DNA of 6,856 nt, from contig NZ_DAMAZC010000220.1 in the NCBI RefSeq assembly GCF_032075065.1, positions 1 to 6,856 of the forward strand, given 5' to 3'. A program made the position numbers and the translations under genes. Source of the stretch: Atlantibacter sp032075065 (lineage in GTDB: Bacteria; Pseudomonadota; Gammaproteobacteria; Enterobacterales; Enterobacteriaceae). Under the pieces are notes generated by a model. That model searched no databases and was not told the DNA's origin. It saw only the letters and a list, made by a program, of their open reading frames with translations. Of this stretch, positions 1 to 5,650 are shown piece after piece (the first letter of the stretch is position 1; every line of letters starts with the position of its first letter).

Positions 1-1628
1 ACCACCAGATAGCGCGTAGTGCTATGAAGGATCCGGCTTACGCTATTGCTGTAGTGATCGACGCTCTTATCGAATAAGCGGTTGAACTTGCCAAAAAGCC
101 CGGTGTTTTTGTCGTGCTTCTCGCCTGACGGCGGTTTCAACAGCGTCGCACACAGCGCAGGCGTTAAAATCAATGCGACCAGCACTGACAGCGCCATAGC
201 GGAAACAATCGTGATAGAAAACTGTCGATAAATCGCGCCTGTTGAACCGCCAAAGAAGGCCATGGGAATAAACACGGCGGACAGCACCATCGCAATGCCT
301 ACCAGCGCGCCCTGAATTTGCCCCATAGATTTGCTGGTGGCTTCTTTAGGCGGAAGATGGTCCTCTTCCATAACGCGCTCCACGTTTTCCACCACCACGA
401 TAGCATCGTCAACCAACAGGCCTATAGCGAGCACCATGCCGAACATTGTCAGGGTGTTAATCGAGTACCCGAACGCAGACAACATAGCGAACGTGCCCAG
501 TAACACGACAGGAACGGCAATGGTAGGGATAAGCGTGGCGCGAATATTCTGCAGGAACAGGTACATCACCAGAAATACCAGCACGATGGCTTCGAACAGG
601 GTTTTGACTACCTCTTTAATGGATATTTGGACAAACGGGGTGGTGTCATAGGGATAAGTGACTTTTAAACCCTTAGGAAAGAAGGGCTGCATTCTTGCCA
701 GTTCTTCTTTAATGGCTTTGGCGGTGTCCAGCGCATTCGCGCCTGTCGCCAGTTTGATACCTAAACCTGCGGCGGGTTTCCCGTTGATTCTCGCGACGGT
801 GTTGTAGTTTTCGCCTCCCAGTTCTACGCGTGCCACATCTTTAAGGCGGATCAGCGAGCCGTCTTTGTTGACGCGTAAGGTGATGTTTTCAAATTCCTTC
901 ACGCTCTTAAGGCGAGTCTGGGCAATGATGGAAGCATTTAGCTGTTGCCCAGCGACTGCCGGCGTCCCGCCAAGTTGGCCCGCAGCGATTTGCGCGTTCT
1001 GAATTTTCAACTGATTAACGACATCGACCGGCGTCAGTTGATAGTTATTTAATGCATTATTGTCCAGCCAGATGCGCATTGCGAACTGCGCGCCAAACAG
1101 CTGAACATCACCCACGCCGGGGGTACGGCTGATAGGATCTTTCACCGTCGAGGCGACGTAATCCCCCAGTTGCTCCTGGTTCATGCTGTTATCTGAAGAA
1201 ATAAAGCCAGCAACCAGTAAGTAGCTGCTGCTGGATTTTTCAACGCCGATACCCTGCTGTTGCACTTCCTGAGGAAGCAGAGGCATCGCCAGTTGCAGCT
1301 TATTTTGTACCTGCACCTGGGCGATATCCGGATCGGTACCGGATTCGAAGGTCAGTGTGATGGTCACGCTGCCAGACGCATCGCTGGTTGACGACATATA
1401 CATCAGGTTATCGATACCGTTCATGTTTTGCTCAATCACCTGGGTGACGGAGTCCTGAACGGTTTGCGCATCCGCGCCGGGATAGTTGGCGGAGATGGCG
1501 ACGGCGGGCGGCGCGATGGTGGGATACTGGGCCACCGGCAATTGTATGATGGCCAGCCCGCCGGCAATCATCAGCAGGATAGCCAGAACCCAGGCGAAAA
1601 TTGGTCGCTGAATAAAGAAATTAGCCAT
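1..1628 (-). CDS. acrF: AcrF, RND multidrug efflux pump inner-membrane subunit (N-terminal 542 residues; C-terminus outside window)
   Basis: AcrF is the proton-driven inner-membrane transporter of the AcrEF-TolC tripartite pump, a close paralogue of AcrB that exports drugs, dyes and detergents. The ATG at 1628-1626 begins MANFFIQRPIFAWVLAILLM, the usual RND start with TM1 at about residues 10-28. The porter/docking part follows (for example NMNGIDNLMYMSSTSD at about 70-85 and FGAQFAMRIWL). The TM2-TM6 block begins near residue 338. The proton-relay Asp pair falls exactly at D407-D408 (codons at 410-405) in GLLVDDAIVVVENVERVM. The reading frame stays open to the window edge, ending in RYLVV. 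The full family length is about 1034 residues, so roughly half is present. The start lies inside acrE (8-nt overlap) with only a weak AAGG upstream, which suggests translational coupling. High similarity to remembered E. coli AcrF and the coupling to acrE and envR favour acrF over acrB. Confidence 0.96.
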   Translation of the reverse strand, partial: MANFFIQRPIFAWVLAILLMIAGGLAIIQLPVAQYPTIAPPAVAISANYPGADAQTVQDSVTQVIEQNMNGIDNLMYMSSTSDASGSVTITLTFESGTDPDIAQVQVQNKLQLAMPLLPQEVQQQGIGVEKSSSSYLLVAGFISSDNSMNQEQLGDYVASTVKDPISRTPGVGDVQLFGAQFAMRIWLDNNALNNYQLTPVDVVNQLKIQNAQIAAGQLGGTPAVAGQQLNASIIAQTRLKSVKEFENITLRVNKDGSLIRLKDVARVELGGENYNTVARINGKPAAGLGIKLATGANALDTAKAIKEELARMQPFFPKGLKVTYPYDTTPFVQISIKEVVKTLFEAIVLVFLVMYLFLQNIRATLIPTIAVPVVLLGTFAMLSAFGYSINTLTMFGMVLAIGLLVDDAIVVVENVERVMEEDHLPPKEATSKSMGQIQGALVGIAMVLSAVFIPMAFFGGSTGAIYRQFSITIVSAMALSVLVALILTPALCATLLKPPSGEKHDKNTGLFGKFNRLFDKSVDHYSNSVSRILHSTTRYLV

Positions 1629-2793
1629 GTTCGCGGGCGCCTTGCTGGGTTTTTGCTGCGGCTTCGTCAGTGACAGGCTTCACCGTTGCGCCTGCCTTGA
1701 TATGCTGTATGCCGCTGACGATAACTTTATCACCCGGCTTAAGTCCTTCTTTTACCAGCCACTGGTCGCCAATGGCTTCAGCCGCGACTACCGGACGAGT
1801 TTCCACTTTATTCTGCTCATCGACCACCATCACCAGCGCGTCGCCGCGCGGCGTTCGGGTGACACCCTGCTGAGGAACCAGAATTGCGTCGGGCTGAATA
1901 CCTTCATCAACTCGCGCCCTGACAAACATACCTGGCAGCAACTGATGATCGGGGTTAGAGAACACCGCTCTTAATGTGACTGAGCCCGTGCTTTCATCTA
2001 CCGTCACATCGGTAAACTCCAGCTTGCCGGTATGCCCATAGACCTGACCGTTATCCATAATAATGTTTACGCCGCTGGTGCCGTCTTTCGTCAGACTGCC
2101 TTGCTCGATAGCCTGCTTGAGCTGGAGAAAATCATTGCTGGACTGAGTAAGATCGACATAAATCGGATCGAGCTGCTGTACCGTTGCCAGCGCCGTAGCC
2201 TGGCCATTAGTGACCAGCGCGCCTTCCGTCACGTTGGATTTGCCGATCCTGCCGCTAATGGGGGAGGTGACTTTGGTATAAGCCAGATTGATCCGCGCAG
2301 ACTCGACCGCGGCTTTAGCGCTGAGCACATCGGCATCGGCTTGCCGGGCGCTGGCTACCGCCTGATCATACTCCTGCTTGCTGACGTACTGCGTACCGAC
2401 CAACGACTGATAGCGTTTCACCGTAAGGTGGGCAATCTGCGCAGTCGCCTGGGCTTTGGCTAAATTGCCCTTTGCGCTTTCGAAGGCGGCTTGGTAAGTC
2501 GCAGGATCAATCTGATAAAGCGAGGAGCCAGCCGTGATATCGCTGCCTTCTTCAAAGTTTCGCTTCAGAATAATCCCGCTAACCTGGGGGCGGACTTCGG
2601 CGATCCGGAAAGCGGAAGTACGTCCGGGCAGTTCAGTGGTTACCGCAAAGGGCGCGGTTTTAACGATGTGTACCATGACCGAAGGCGGTTCATTACCTGA
2701 GGGTTTATTATTTTTATCATCGCATCCACTAATGAACATTCCTGAAATCAGTAGAAAGAGGAATAAACATTTAGCCCCATTATGTTTTGTCAT
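1621..2793 (-). CDS. acrE: AcrE, periplasmic membrane-fusion lipoprotein of the AcrEF efflux pump
   Basis: AcrE is the periplasmic adaptor joining the RND pump AcrF to the TolC outer-membrane channel. The chosen ATG (2793-2791) gives 390 residues, close to the 385 of E. coli AcrE. It has AGGA about 7 nt upstream and begins MTKH as in E. coli. An in-frame ATG at 2829 would add 12 residues, but its GAGGG touches the start codon and gives no usable spacing. The signal peptide ends in the lipobox ISGC with the lipidated Cys at residue 24. Asp at +2 (CDD) is the classic inner-membrane retention signal, as in AcrA. Family landmarks in order are ELPGRTSAFRIAEVRPQVSG (beta-barrel/lipoyl start), the alpha-hairpin with AHLTVKRYQSLVGT, then AYTKVTSPISGRIGKS (second lipoyl half), DVTVDESTGSVTLRAVF and LLPGMFVRARVDEG. 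It is the first gene of acrEF and is divergent from envR. Confidence 0.97.
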   Translation of the reverse strand: MTKHNGAKCLFLFLLISGMFISGCDDKNNKPSGNEPPSVMVHIVKTAPFAVTTELPGRTSAFRIAEVRPQVSGIILKRNFEEGSDITAGSSLYQIDPATYQAAFESAKGNLAKAQATAQIAHLTVKRYQSLVGTQYVSKQEYDQAVASARQADADVLSAKAAVESARINLAYTKVTSPISGRIGKSNVTEGALVTNGQATALATVQQLDPIYVDLTQSSNDFLQLKQAIEQGSLTKDGTSGVNIIMDNGQVYGHTGKLEFTDVTVDESTGSVTLRAVFSNPDHQLLPGMFVRARVDEGIQPDAILVPQQGVTRTPRGDALVMVVDEQNKVETRPVVAAEAIGDQWLVKEGLKPGDKVIVSGIQHIKAGATVKPVTDEAAAKTQQGAREHG

Positions 2794-2873
2794 CACTATT
2801 CCTTTTATAAACCGATGGCAGAGTGTCATCCCTCAAGCTGGCATCAGAGTTAATCGAATAAACGTAATGGGCG

Positions 2874-2902
2874 ATCCTACAAATAATCTTGGGGCAATGT
2901 AA
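2874..2902 (-). promoter_or_regulatory. Candidate acrE promoter (weak sigma70-like)
   Basis: On the minus strand TTACAT (2902-2897) and TAGGAT (2879-2874) are separated by 17 nt. Each matches the sigma70 consensus at 4 of 6 positions, which would suit a normally silent operon. The position is about 80 nt upstream of the acrE ATG. It was picked by eye only, and other AT-rich hexamers further upstream could serve instead. Confidence 0.25.
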
Positions 2903-2961
2903 GTAAGGGTAGAGCAGCGACTGTTATTTTCAGCACAAAAAAACAAAATTAGGAATTAACT

Positions 2962-3105
2962 ATGACAAAGTGTGACTTTATTTATTCTTTCTGTTTTTTA
3001 ATACGTGTTGATACGGTTGGTGATATATTAAAAAGAAATGATTGGCTTTTTTATATAATCTCTATGAAGGTATTGCAGTATTCTGAAAAGTGTTATCAAT
3101 TGTAG
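2962..3105 (+). CDS. Possible 47-residue small protein or leader ORF upstream of envR
   Basis: An ATG at 2962 opens 47 codons ending at TAG (3103-3105). AGGA at 2951-2954 lies 7 nt before the start, a well-placed ribosome binding site. The product would begin MTKCDFIYSFCFLIRV and end KVLQYSEKCYQL. It has an N-terminal hydrophobic stretch (about residues 6-14), three Cys residues and a net positive charge, and I recognise no family. It lies in AT-rich DNA where stop codons should be frequent, so an open run of this length with a good RBS is mildly unusual. It is co-directional with envR, ending 88 nt before it. It could be chance, a leader peptide or a remnant of a lost gene. No clear promoter was seen upstream of it. 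Confidence 0.25.
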   Translation: MTKCDFIYSFCFLIRVDTVGDILKRNDWLFYIISMKVLQYSEKCYQL

Positions 3106-3180
3106 TAGTGTGATTATTTAAAATGACATGACGTCACCTTTGAAAATACTATCTCCCGGTTTCGCCAGACTGGATACAGT

Positions 3181-3185
3181 AAGGA
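3181..3185 (+). promoter_or_regulatory. Ribosome binding site deciding the GTG start of envR
   Basis: AAGGA stands 8 nt before the GTG at 3194. The in-frame ATG at 3128 has no Shine-Dalgarno-like sequence in front of it and would add 22 residues that do not look like a TetR N-terminus. Confidence 0.6.
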
Positions 3186-3193
3186 TAATCAAG

Positions 3194-3844
3194 GTGCGTA
3201 AAACGAAACTGGACGCGATGAAAACGCGCCAACTCCTGATTGATACCGCCATTGTGGAGTTTGCCCGGCGCGGCGTGTCTAACACCACGCTGACTGACAT
3301 TGCCGACGCGGCGCACGTGACGCGCGGGGCGATCTACTGGCACTTCTCCAGTAAGGCGGAATTATTTAATGAGATATGGAAGCAGCAGGAGGAGATAAAG
3401 GAAACCACGCCGCTCATATCTGATGACTATCGTGACCCGCTGACCGTATTGCGGGAAACATTAATGGCGCCATTGAAAGCCGTTGCGGTGGATCCCAAAA
3501 GTCGCGCACTTATGGAAATCTTGTATCATAAATGTGAATTCACCCCAGACATGATCTCCGAATATGAAATTAAAAACAGCGCCTGTTTCGATAAGGAAAG
3601 CTTAGCAAAAGCGTTAAAACGCTGCGTGGAGAGCGGTCAGGTCAGCGCGGCAATAAATATCGATGTAGCGGCTATATTATTACAAAGTTGTATTAACGGA
3701 ATAATCAGTAATTGGCTGAGCCAACCGGAAGACTTTAATCTTTTCGCGCTGCTGGAGGATTTAGTGGATAATATGTTAAAGCTGTTAACGACAGATAACC
3801 TAAGAGCTACGTCGTTCCAGGCCTCGCTGCTTGCGGCGCTATAA
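3194..3844 (+). CDS. envR: EnvR (AcrS), TetR/AcrR-family repressor of drug efflux genes
   Basis: EnvR is a dimeric TetR-family repressor encoded divergently from acrEF; in E. coli, AcrS is known to repress acrAB. With the GTG start it has 216 residues (E. coli AcrS has 220), and the shared KTRQ falls at residue 10 against 11. The N-terminal DNA-binding domain shows ARRGVSNTTL, the helix-turn-helix TDIADAAHVTRGAIYWHF (about residues 34-51) and SKAELFNEIW, all typical of AcrR relatives. The C-terminal ligand domain retains MEILYHKCEF, an AcrR/AcrS hallmark, but is otherwise clearly diverged from E. coli AcrS, as is common for effector domains. The gene ends 10 nt before a strong bidirectional terminator. 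Several codons in the second half are AT-rich (AAT, ATA, TTA) compared with dusB or acrF. Confidence 0.92.
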   Translation: MRKTKLDAMKTRQLLIDTAIVEFARRGVSNTTLTDIADAAHVTRGAIYWHFSSKAELFNEIWKQQEEIKETTPLISDDYRDPLTVLRETLMAPLKAVAVDPKSRALMEILYHKCEFTPDMISEYEIKNSACFDKESLAKALKRCVESGQVSAAINIDVAAILLQSCINGIISNWLSQPEDFNLFALLEDLVDNMLKLLTTDNLRATSFQASLLAAL

Positions 3845-3854
3845 AGCCGCAATA

Positions 3855-3890
3855 AAAAAGGCGCTTCCCCATGCCGGTTAGCGCCTTTTT
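3855..3890. terminator. Bidirectional Rho-independent terminator shared by envR and dusB-fis
   Basis: AAAAAGGCGC (3855-3864) pairs perfectly with GCGCCTTTTT (3881-3890) around a 16-nt loop. The plus strand ends in a T-run (3886-3890), and the minus strand ends in an equivalent T-run, so the hairpin can stop both convergent operons. It lies 10 nt after the envR stop and 23 nt after the fis stop. Confidence 0.9.
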
Positions 3891-3913
3891 ACACAGCAGT
3901 AAGCTAATCGAAA

Positions 3914-4210
3914 TTAGTTCATGCCATATTTTTTGAGTTTCTTACGCAGAGTACCGCGGTTGATACCCATCATCAGCGCAGCGCGGGTTTGGTTACCGCG
4001 GGTGTACTGCATCACCATGTCCAACAGGGGCTGTTCAACTTCAGCCAGTACCAGCTCATACAGGTCGTTAACATCCTGACCATTCAGTTGAGCAAAATAG
4101 TTCTTCAGTGCCTGTTTAACCGAGTCACGCAGGGGCTTTTGGGTTACCTGATCCTGAGAGTTGACGGTAGAAACGGTTAGTACGTCAGAATTTACGCGTT
4201 GTTCGAACAT
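3914..4210 (-). CDS. fis: Fis, nucleoid-associated DNA-bending regulator
   Basis: Fis is a homodimeric DNA-bending protein abundant in early exponential growth. It activates rRNA and tRNA promoters, assists site-specific inversion and represses its own operon. The 98 residues match the E. coli protein as I recall it, from [10 protein letters not shown] to KLKKYGMN. The N-terminal beta-hairpin arm (about 10-26) is followed by dimerisation helices and the C-terminal helix-turn-helix around [20 protein letters not shown] (about 75-94). It is the second gene of dusB-fis. The start has no strong Shine-Dalgarno, as in E. coli, where fis translation was reported to rely on an upstream AU-rich element and a stem-loop rather than an SD. 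Here the dusB-fis gap is 103 nt because of an inserted palindromic element, so that arrangement is altered. Transcription stops at the terminator at 3855-3890. Confidence 0.98.
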
Positions 4211-4237
4211 AGTTCTGTTAGCTCTTTATTTCTGTTT

Positions 4238-4358
4238 TACACTGCATCGCTCAATCTGCTTTCGCTTGCTGCCTTCGTTCACCTTGTCGCTTACGGCTGT
4301 AAGCTTCGCGGATTCACTCAGTTGCCGCCTCGACGCATGTTGATTGATTTTGTGTATA
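4238..4358. repeat. Palindromic MITE-like element inserted at the dusB stop codon / fis leader
   Basis: The termini are imperfect inverted repeats. Reading inward, the right end is TACACAAAATCAATCAAC and the left end is TACACTGCATCGCTCAAT; about 16 of the first 22 positions agree, counting on to a shared TGC. A central hairpin GCTTAC-AGCC-GTAAGC lies at 4289-4304. TA stands just outside the right end (4357-4358), and the left terminus also reads TA, consistent with insertion at TA, though exact edges are uncertain by a few bases. The sequence 28 nt upstream of the fis ATG and the dusB codons beyond 4358 join up to resemble the uninterrupted E. coli junction as I remember it, where dusB ends in TAA about 25 nt before fis. 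From memory it resembles a short palindromic repeat widespread in Enterobacterales intergenic regions; it does not match the ERIC or REP consensus. It carries no transposase. Confidence 0.7.
4289..4304. other. Central hairpin of the inserted element
   Basis: GCTTAC and GTAAGC form a perfect 6-bp stem with a 4-nt loop. In the dusB-fis mRNA it would form about 80-95 nt upstream of the fis start codon, shortly after the new dusB stop. Confidence 0.55.
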
Positions 4359-5321
4359 CGCAAAATTTTCGAAGTATGCCTCCAACGCCTCCAGCTGCTC
4401 GCTGGCGTCCTCTATGGCGTTGAATGTGCGCCGAAACTGGTCATCTGGAGCATGTTCCTGTAAGTACCAGGAAACGTGTTTACGCGCAATTCGGTACCCT
4501 TTCGCTTCGCCATAGAAGCTATGCAGTTCGCGAATATGCGCACAAAGCAAGCGCTTAACCTCTGCCAGGGGCAGAGGGGGCAGCAACTCCCCAGTGTCCA
4601 GATAATGCTGGATTTCCCGGAAGATCCAGGGTCTTCCCTGGGCTGCGCGTCCTATCATCAGGGCATCTGCCCCTGTATAGTCGAGCACGGCCCTGGCTTT
4701 AAGCGGGTCGGTAATGTCGCCATTCGCGATAATCGGAATGGAAACTTTCTGCTTAACTGCCCGAATACTGCTGTATTCCGCGTTTCCCTGAAATAAACAT
4801 GCCCGAGTGCGGCCATGAATCGTCAGCGCTTGAATACCGCAATCTTCCGCCAGTTGGGCAATCTCTACACAGTTGCGGTGTTCCGGATCCCAGCCGGTAC
4901 GAATCTTCAGCGTCACAGGTACGTCCACTGCGTTGACTACCGCGTTCAGGATTGACTTCACCTGTTCGGGGTATTGAAGCAGGGCAGAGCCCGCCAGCTT
5001 ACGATTCACCTTTTTCGCCGGGCACCCCATATTGATATCAATAATCTGGGCGCCATTTTCCACGTTGATACGCGCGGCCTGGGCCATCTCATCAGGTACA
5101 CTTCCGGCAATCTGCACGGTGCGAATACCCGGCTCATCGACATGAACCATCCGGAGCCGTGATTTGTCGCTTTCCCATACCTGCGGGTTAGACGACATCA
5201 TCTCGGAAACGGTCAGTCCGGCCCCCATCTCATAACACAGCGTCCTGAATGGCCGGTCGGTAATCCCCGCCATGGGTGCTGCAATCAGGCGATTTCTGAG
5301 TTGGTGGTGTCCGATGCGCAT
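4314..5321 (-). CDS. dusB: DusB, tRNA-dihydrouridine synthase B, with a 14-residue C-terminal extension
   Basis: DusB is an FMN-dependent enzyme that reduces uridine in the tRNA D-loop (position 17 in E. coli) using NADPH. The N-terminal TIM barrel shows AAPMAGITDRPFR (residues 14-26), VSEMMSSNP and the catalytic Cys100 in NMGCPAKKVNRKLAGSALLQ. K139, H169 in TIHGRTRA, ANGDI (199-203) and IGRAAQGRPW (223-232) are the flavin and substrate-binding positions. A C-terminal helical tRNA-binding domain follows, with KHVSWYLQEHAP. The E. coli protein has 321 residues ending ENFA; here Ala321 is followed by YTQNQSTCVEAATE before TGA, giving 335. The extra codons come from the inserted palindromic element. 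The ATG has no Shine-Dalgarno, in keeping with the weak dusB translation reported in E. coli. It is the first gene of dusB-fis. Confidence 0.97.
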   Translation of the reverse strand: MRIGHHQLRNRLIAAPMAGITDRPFRTLCYEMGAGLTVSEMMSSNPQVWESDKSRLRMVHVDEPGIRTVQIAGSVPDEMAQAARINVENGAQIIDINMGCPAKKVNRKLAGSALLQYPEQVKSILNAVVNAVDVPVTLKIRTGWDPEHRNCVEIAQLAEDCGIQALTIHGRTRACLFQGNAEYSSIRAVKQKVSIPIIANGDITDPLKARAVLDYTGADALMIGRAAQGRPWIFREIQHYLDTGELLPPLPLAEVKRLLCAHIRELHSFYGEAKGYRIARKHVSWYLQEHAPDDQFRRTFNAIEDASEQLEALEAYFENFAYTQNQSTCVEAATE

Positions 5322-5360
5322 GAGTTAAGAAATGACCATACTGTGCCTGCAAGGCGGCGT

Positions 5361-5389
5361 ATATTACGCATTTTTGACGCGAGATGAAA
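5361..5389 (-). promoter_or_regulatory. dusB-fis promoter
   Basis: On the minus strand the -35 TTTCAT (5389-5384) and -10 TAATAT (5366-5361) are exactly 17 nt apart. They are followed by the GC-rich discriminator ACGCCGCC. This matches the E. coli fis promoter as I recall it. It is growth-rate and stringently controlled (ppGpp/DksA) and unusual in starting with CTP. Transcription should begin at a C near 5354, about 33 nt before the dusB ATG. Confidence 0.85.
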
Positions 5390-5404
5390 GGCCAAACTTT
5401 GAAC
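5390..5404. promoter_or_regulatory. Fis autorepression site (equivalent of E. coli fis site II)
   Basis: GGCCAAACTTTGAAC fits the Fis core pattern G-N2-YR-N5-YR-N2-C. Its centre at 5397 is about -42 from the predicted start, where site II lies in the E. coli fis promoter, next to the -35 box. This supports conserved autorepression. Confidence 0.6.
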
Positions 5405-5650
5405 AATCAGAGGGTGTAGATCAAGGAATCGCCAGAGTAACGAGTGGTGATACAGAATTTTATAGATATTTCAGTCGGTTAATCAAATAAGATTATTTTG
5501 TGTTCAACAATAATTTCTTATGACTCTGCCGCCAGAGCGGGACGTTTCGGGAAACAATTCGCCTGTATTTGCTGATTTTTCAGACAATGAGAGCAAGTTT
5601 TGCGAACTCGCTCCCATTTTTTGCACCGCGTCATTCAACAGCCGCGCTGA
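5405..5650. other. Intergenic region between cah and the dusB-fis promoter
   Basis: These 246 bases lie upstream of the dusB-fis promoter and downstream of cah. In E. coli the equivalent promoter-proximal DNA carries further Fis sites plus CRP and IHF sites. The part at 5460-5520 is AT-rich. I could not assign an IHF or CRP site with confidence. Two short perfect palindromes occur, CTCTG/CAGAG near 5523-5536 and GTTTC/GAAAC near 5546-5557. A longer stem at 5586-5618 is listed separately. No plausible gene was seen. Confidence 0.5.
5586..5618 (-). terminator. Stem-loop downstream of cah, probable cah terminator
   Basis: In the leftward RNA a 14-nt arm (5618-5605, AAUGGGAGCGAGUU) pairs with AACUUGCUCUCAUU (5599-5586) around a CGCAA loop. 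Two pairs are G-U wobbles. An A-run precedes the stem, but the 3' side (UUGUCUG from the stem foot) is only weakly U-rich, so termination efficiency is uncertain. It lies 32 nt after the cah stop codon. Confidence 0.5.

Larger units (their letters stand above)
2794..3193. promoter_or_regulatory. AT-rich divergent regulatory region between acrE and envR
   Basis: This 400-bp gap separates the start codons of acrE (leftward) and envR (rightward). From about 2930 to 3125 it is strikingly AT-rich, with A- and T-tracts such as CACAAAAAAACAAAATTAGG, unlike the flanking genes. Near 2848-2857 the minus strand reads TCGATTAACT, an 8/10 match to the H-NS nucleation motif TCGATAAATT. Silencing of acrEF by H-NS is known in E. 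coli and Salmonella, so a silenced control region is a reasonable inference. No AcrR-type long palindromic operator was recognised. TGACGTCA at 3129-3136 is the only clean short palindrome near envR. A perfect TATAAT lies on the plus strand at 3054-3059 without a convincing -35 box. Confidence 0.6.

Noticed and set aside
318..651. Plus-strand open frames opposite acrF
   Set aside because: They are antisense to the conserved AcrF transmembrane region including D407-D408, and the products are low-complexity.
2791..2829. Longer AcrE starting at the ATG at 2829
   Set aside because: GAGGG directly abuts this ATG, and the shorter start has a correctly spaced AGGA, an MTKH start as in E. coli and a well-formed lipoprotein signal peptide.
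1627..2902. Several plus-strand open frames of 67-143 codons opposite acrE
   Set aside because: They are antisense to a full-length, well-conserved AcrE frame, have no family-like sequence, and reflect codon bias of the true gene.
3129..3136. TGACGTCA palindrome as an EnvR operator
   Set aside because: An 8-bp palindrome is too short for a TetR-family operator and does not extend symmetrically, so there is no basis to assign it.
4238..4358. The dusB-fis element as an ERIC or REP sequence
   Set aside because: Its ends and core do not match the ERIC or REP consensus sequences as I know them; it better resembles another short palindromic repeat family.
4161..4423. Plus-strand ORFs of 60-74 codons across the dusB-fis junction
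   Set aside because: They run antisense through fis, the inserted repeat and dusB, with no RBS or conserved features.
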